From Acidilobaceae archaeon (GTDB lineage: Archaea > Thermoproteota > Thermoprotei_A > Sulfolobales > Acidilobaceae): a DNA stretch of 5,182 bases. Numbering within the stretch: position 1 is the stretch's first letter; every line of letters begins with the position of its first letter. Of the stretch, positions 3,084 to 5,182 are shown piece after piece. Where the stretch lies: contig JALWGG010000051.1 of the NCBI GenBank assembly GCA_027013765.1, positions 1-5,182 on the forward strand, read 5' to 3'. The notes beneath the pieces were generated by a model. It had not been told where the DNA came from. It ran no database searches and saw only the letters and a list, made by a program, of their open reading frames with translations. Position numbers and translations under genes: made by a program.

Positions 3084-5182
3084 ATGGAGAAGAGAAAAGC
3101 TGTTATAAGCCTCGTGATGTCGCTACTGCTAATAGTATCCCTAATGCCAGCAACATATGCAATGGCCGGCGACTCAATAGGGATAAATGCAGTAACAGTC
3201 CCTCCAACAGCACCCTATACGCCATTCAGACTAGACAATGGAGTCATACAGAATGACAGGGTAGACTACATGGCAGCGTCAAACAACCCGATAGCACAGG
3301 ACATCGCGAACGCGGTATTCCAGGGCCCAGGCTTCATAAGGGGCGCTGAGTCCCTCTCAGTAGGATACATGAAGGACATATACATAAACGTAACAAACCT
3401 TGGAACACTCACATACTTCAACTACACTGGTGAAGGATACTTCATGCCAACCGGTCACCCATGGGCTGGTAACTGGAGCGGCGACAGGCCCATAGGAGGC
3501 GATGGCAACTACCACTGGCTAAACATATTCGACCCAGACTCAGAAGCGACATGGGAGGCTAGATTCATGTCCTGGAACGGCTCCCCAGTCACATGGGAGC
3601 CTCTAGAGGGATGGGCAATAGCATACACACTATCACCCAGACTGCTAAGCGGTAGCATATCATCCCCGCCACCAGACGACTCCGGCTACCTAGTAGTCAC
3701 ATACTCAGGCTTCGTCGACATAGGCGGCGACGAGGACCTTGTACCCAACGTGATAGGGCAGGACGCTGATGACGACTGGCTATTATCAGTTGCGGCAAAC
3801 GAGATGTGGGTCAACAACCCCAGACTCGCAGTATACCATGTGAAGGTTGTGGCTGAGAACATTGCAAGCCCATATGACCCGGTATTCCACATACACACTG
3901 TAATAGTATTCAATAAGGCTACAAAGTTTGTGGAGGTATGGACAAAGGCATACCTGGCAAGGATAAACGATCTAGGAAAGCCATGGACCTTCGACTTCGA
4001 GTTCCAGCTAAGCAGGATGGCGATCTTCGATGCAAACCCGGCGTGTGACTGGGCTCTATACGGCTGGAAGTTCCTAAACATATCATATGAGGGTACAATA
4101 GACCCACAGGCGTTCATAACACTAAGCTTCATCAACACTACATGTGCAATGGAGCTAGAAAGGAGGGGCAGCTGGGCACCAGGATGGGACTACTACGCTG
4201 CATACATGCTGGCATACCCGGTAAACGAGACGGACCTAGATGATGGAACAAGCTTCTCATACGCGATAGTATCAGTAATACCATCATACCTGACAGCTAT
4301 AAATGACACAGAGATACCATTATCCCCTGGATATGAGGTATGGCACTCACCATTCATAACAGGGACAAAGTACCAGAACTCATCATACCTAGACATGGCC
4401 AACAGGACAGAAAAACCATGCGGAGACCAGGCACTAGTAAGGTATGAGTGGTACAAGAGCGGCACAGTACCATACAGAGACCTAATGGACAACCCCAGAG
4501 CCTACATGTATGCAGACTGGAAGCTAGTAATGTATGGAGTATATGATGTAGAAGACTACTACTGGGGCGGAGTAGGAGGACCACTATGGAACGGCACCGT
4601 ATGGCTACCCGACGGAGCAATGGTATTCTACAACGACACAGCCGAGAGCTGGCAGTGGACCGATGGAACCACAACAGTAAACGTAAGCAACACGTGGGTT
4701 GACGACCCACTACTAGTAACATACCACACAGGAACACTACTATACCTAAACACAGGAGACCCAACAGACCTACGCGAGGAGCTACTATTCAAGCACCTAA
4801 TATTCCTAGACCTAAACAGGGACGGAATCATAGACAACCGCACGTATCCCACGGGAGAGCGCTGGATACCATACAACTGGACCCCAACAGAGGAGCTAGT
4901 ATGGCAGCTATACTGGAAGTTCGCACCAACAACATTCGACAAGCTACCATACGTAAACATAGAATTCGACTACCTCAAGCCAGGCATCACCGGCAACATA
5001 ACATGGGACTTCATGGTAGCAGGATCACCAGGTAGAGTGACAGACGCTCTAGGAGCGGCATGGCTGAACGCAAGATTCACAGCACACCTAGTACTCTTCG
5101 ACGTCAACGCATCATCAGGATCAGGAAGACTACCGCCATTCACAGAGAGGCTCAACCCATACCTAATGCTAGTCCTAACACC
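3084..5182 (+). CDS. Exported cell-surface protein, likely S-layer subunit (3' end outside window)
   Basis: The gene is open for 699 codons to the window edge, so only the N-terminal part is seen. Residues 1-28 form a classical Sec signal: EKRK, then a hydrophobic core VISLVMSLLLIVSL, then PATYAMA, with cleavage likely after A26 or A28. The mature part is beta-rich, poor in Lys and Cys (only C321, C354 and C446), rich in Trp, Tyr, Asp and Asn, and has 17 N-x-S/T sequons (N102, 113, 130, 165, 332, 351, 381, 407, 432, 440, 503, 517, 533, 585, 598, 638, 675). DLNRDGIID (576-584) is a calcium-loop motif of the EF-hand/dockerin type. These traits, plus a dedicated promoter and a strong ribosome-binding site, match crenarchaeal S-layer proteins anchored outside the membrane. 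An exported protease, binding protein or other glycoprotein cannot be excluded, since no catalytic motif or C-terminal anchor is visible. The later half uses almost only A- and C-ending codons, as in highly expressed genes. Confidence 0.85.
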   Translation, partial: MEKRKAVISLVMSLLLIVSLMPATYAMAGDSIGINAVTVPPTAPYTPFRLDNGVIQNDRVDYMAASNNPIAQDIANAVFQGPGFIRGAESLSVGYMKDIYINVTNLGTLTYFNYTGEGYFMPTGHPWAGNWSGDRPIGGDGNYHWLNIFDPDSEATWEARFMSWNGSPVTWEPLEGWAIAYTLSPRLLSGSISSPPPDDSGYLVVTYSGFVDIGGDEDLVPNVIGQDADDDWLLSVAANEMWVNNPRLAVYHVKVVAENIASPYDPVFHIHTVIVFNKATKFVEVWTKAYLARINDLGKPWTFDFEFQLSRMAIFDANPACDWALYGWKFLNISYEGTIDPQAFITLSFINTTCAMELERRGSWAPGWDYYAAYMLAYPVNETDLDDGTSFSYAIVSVIPSYLTAINDTEIPLSPGYEVWHSPFITGTKYQNSSYLDMANRTEKPCGDQALVRYEWYKSGTVPYRDLMDNPRAYMYADWKLVMYGVYDVEDYYWGGVGGPLWNGTVWLPDGAMVFYNDTAESWQWTDGTTTVNVSNTWVDDPLLVTYHTGTLLYLNTGDPTDLREELLFKHLIFLDLNRDGIIDNRTYPTGERWIPYNWTPTEELVWQLYWKFAPTTFDKLPYVNIEFDYLKPGITGNITWDFMVAGSPGRVTDALGAAWLNARFTAHLVLFDVNASSGSGRLPPFTERLNPYLMLVLT

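Noticed and set aside
3058..3108. A 16-codon upstream ORF overlapping the surface-protein start
   Set aside because: It has no ribosome-binding site of its own and may precede the transcription start; chance ATG seems sufficient.
3686..5155. Several long minus-strand frames inside the surface-protein gene
   Set aside because: They lie opposite a continuous, well-biased coding frame with a signal peptide; their compositions are low-complexity Ser/Leu shadows of A/C-ending codons.

Overview
The window looks like a stretch of chromosome from a hyperthermophilic crenarchaeon, probably of the Desulfurococcales/Pyrodictiaceae type. The evidence is: Ile coded mainly by ATA, Arg by AGG/AGA and Leu by CTA; short intergenic gaps with archaeal TATA-like boxes about 25-50 bases before genes; an archaeal 6-phospho-3-hexuloisomerase; and a secreted, sequon-rich, Trp/Tyr-rich protein that looks like a crenarchaeal S-layer subunit. 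The order-level placement is inference from style, not from a marker gene.

Layout, left to right. Bases 1-63 are the last 20 codons of an upstream gene on the + strand. At 142-531 (+) is a small cysteine-free protein that reads like a thioredoxin-fold domain without the CxxC site. It is followed at once by a perfect 18-base AT palindrome. At 589-753, on the MINUS strand, is a 54-residue single C2H2 zinc-finger protein with codon use unlike its neighbours. It is divergently oriented from a 410-residue gene at 917-2149 (+), and the two share a 163-base promoter region (754-916). The 410-residue protein has an N-terminal region resembling Mrr/Holliday-resolvase type endonucleases but without a visible E-x-K, then two copies of a YYP-type module around a winged-helix-like segment. 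I know no named family for the whole protein.

A 171-base gap (2150-2320) holds a GC-rich nested inverted repeat that may be a structured RNA. Then comes hxlB (2321-2950, +), 6-phospho-3-hexuloisomerase, which in archaea normally works with 3-hexulose-6-phosphate synthase to make pentose phosphates from fructose 6-phosphate. Finally a large gene begins at 3084 (+) and runs off the right edge. It has a clear signal peptide, 17 N-glycosylation sequons in 699 residues, and a DxNxDG calcium-loop motif. It is most likely an S-layer or other exported cell-surface protein.

How they work together: there is no obvious single operon, because each gene has its own TATA candidate. The pair most likely to be functionally linked is the minus-strand zinc finger and the divergent nuclease-like/winged-helix gene. 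hxlB and the surface protein look like independent housekeeping and envelope genes. No tRNA, rRNA, CRISPR array or insertion sequence was recognised.
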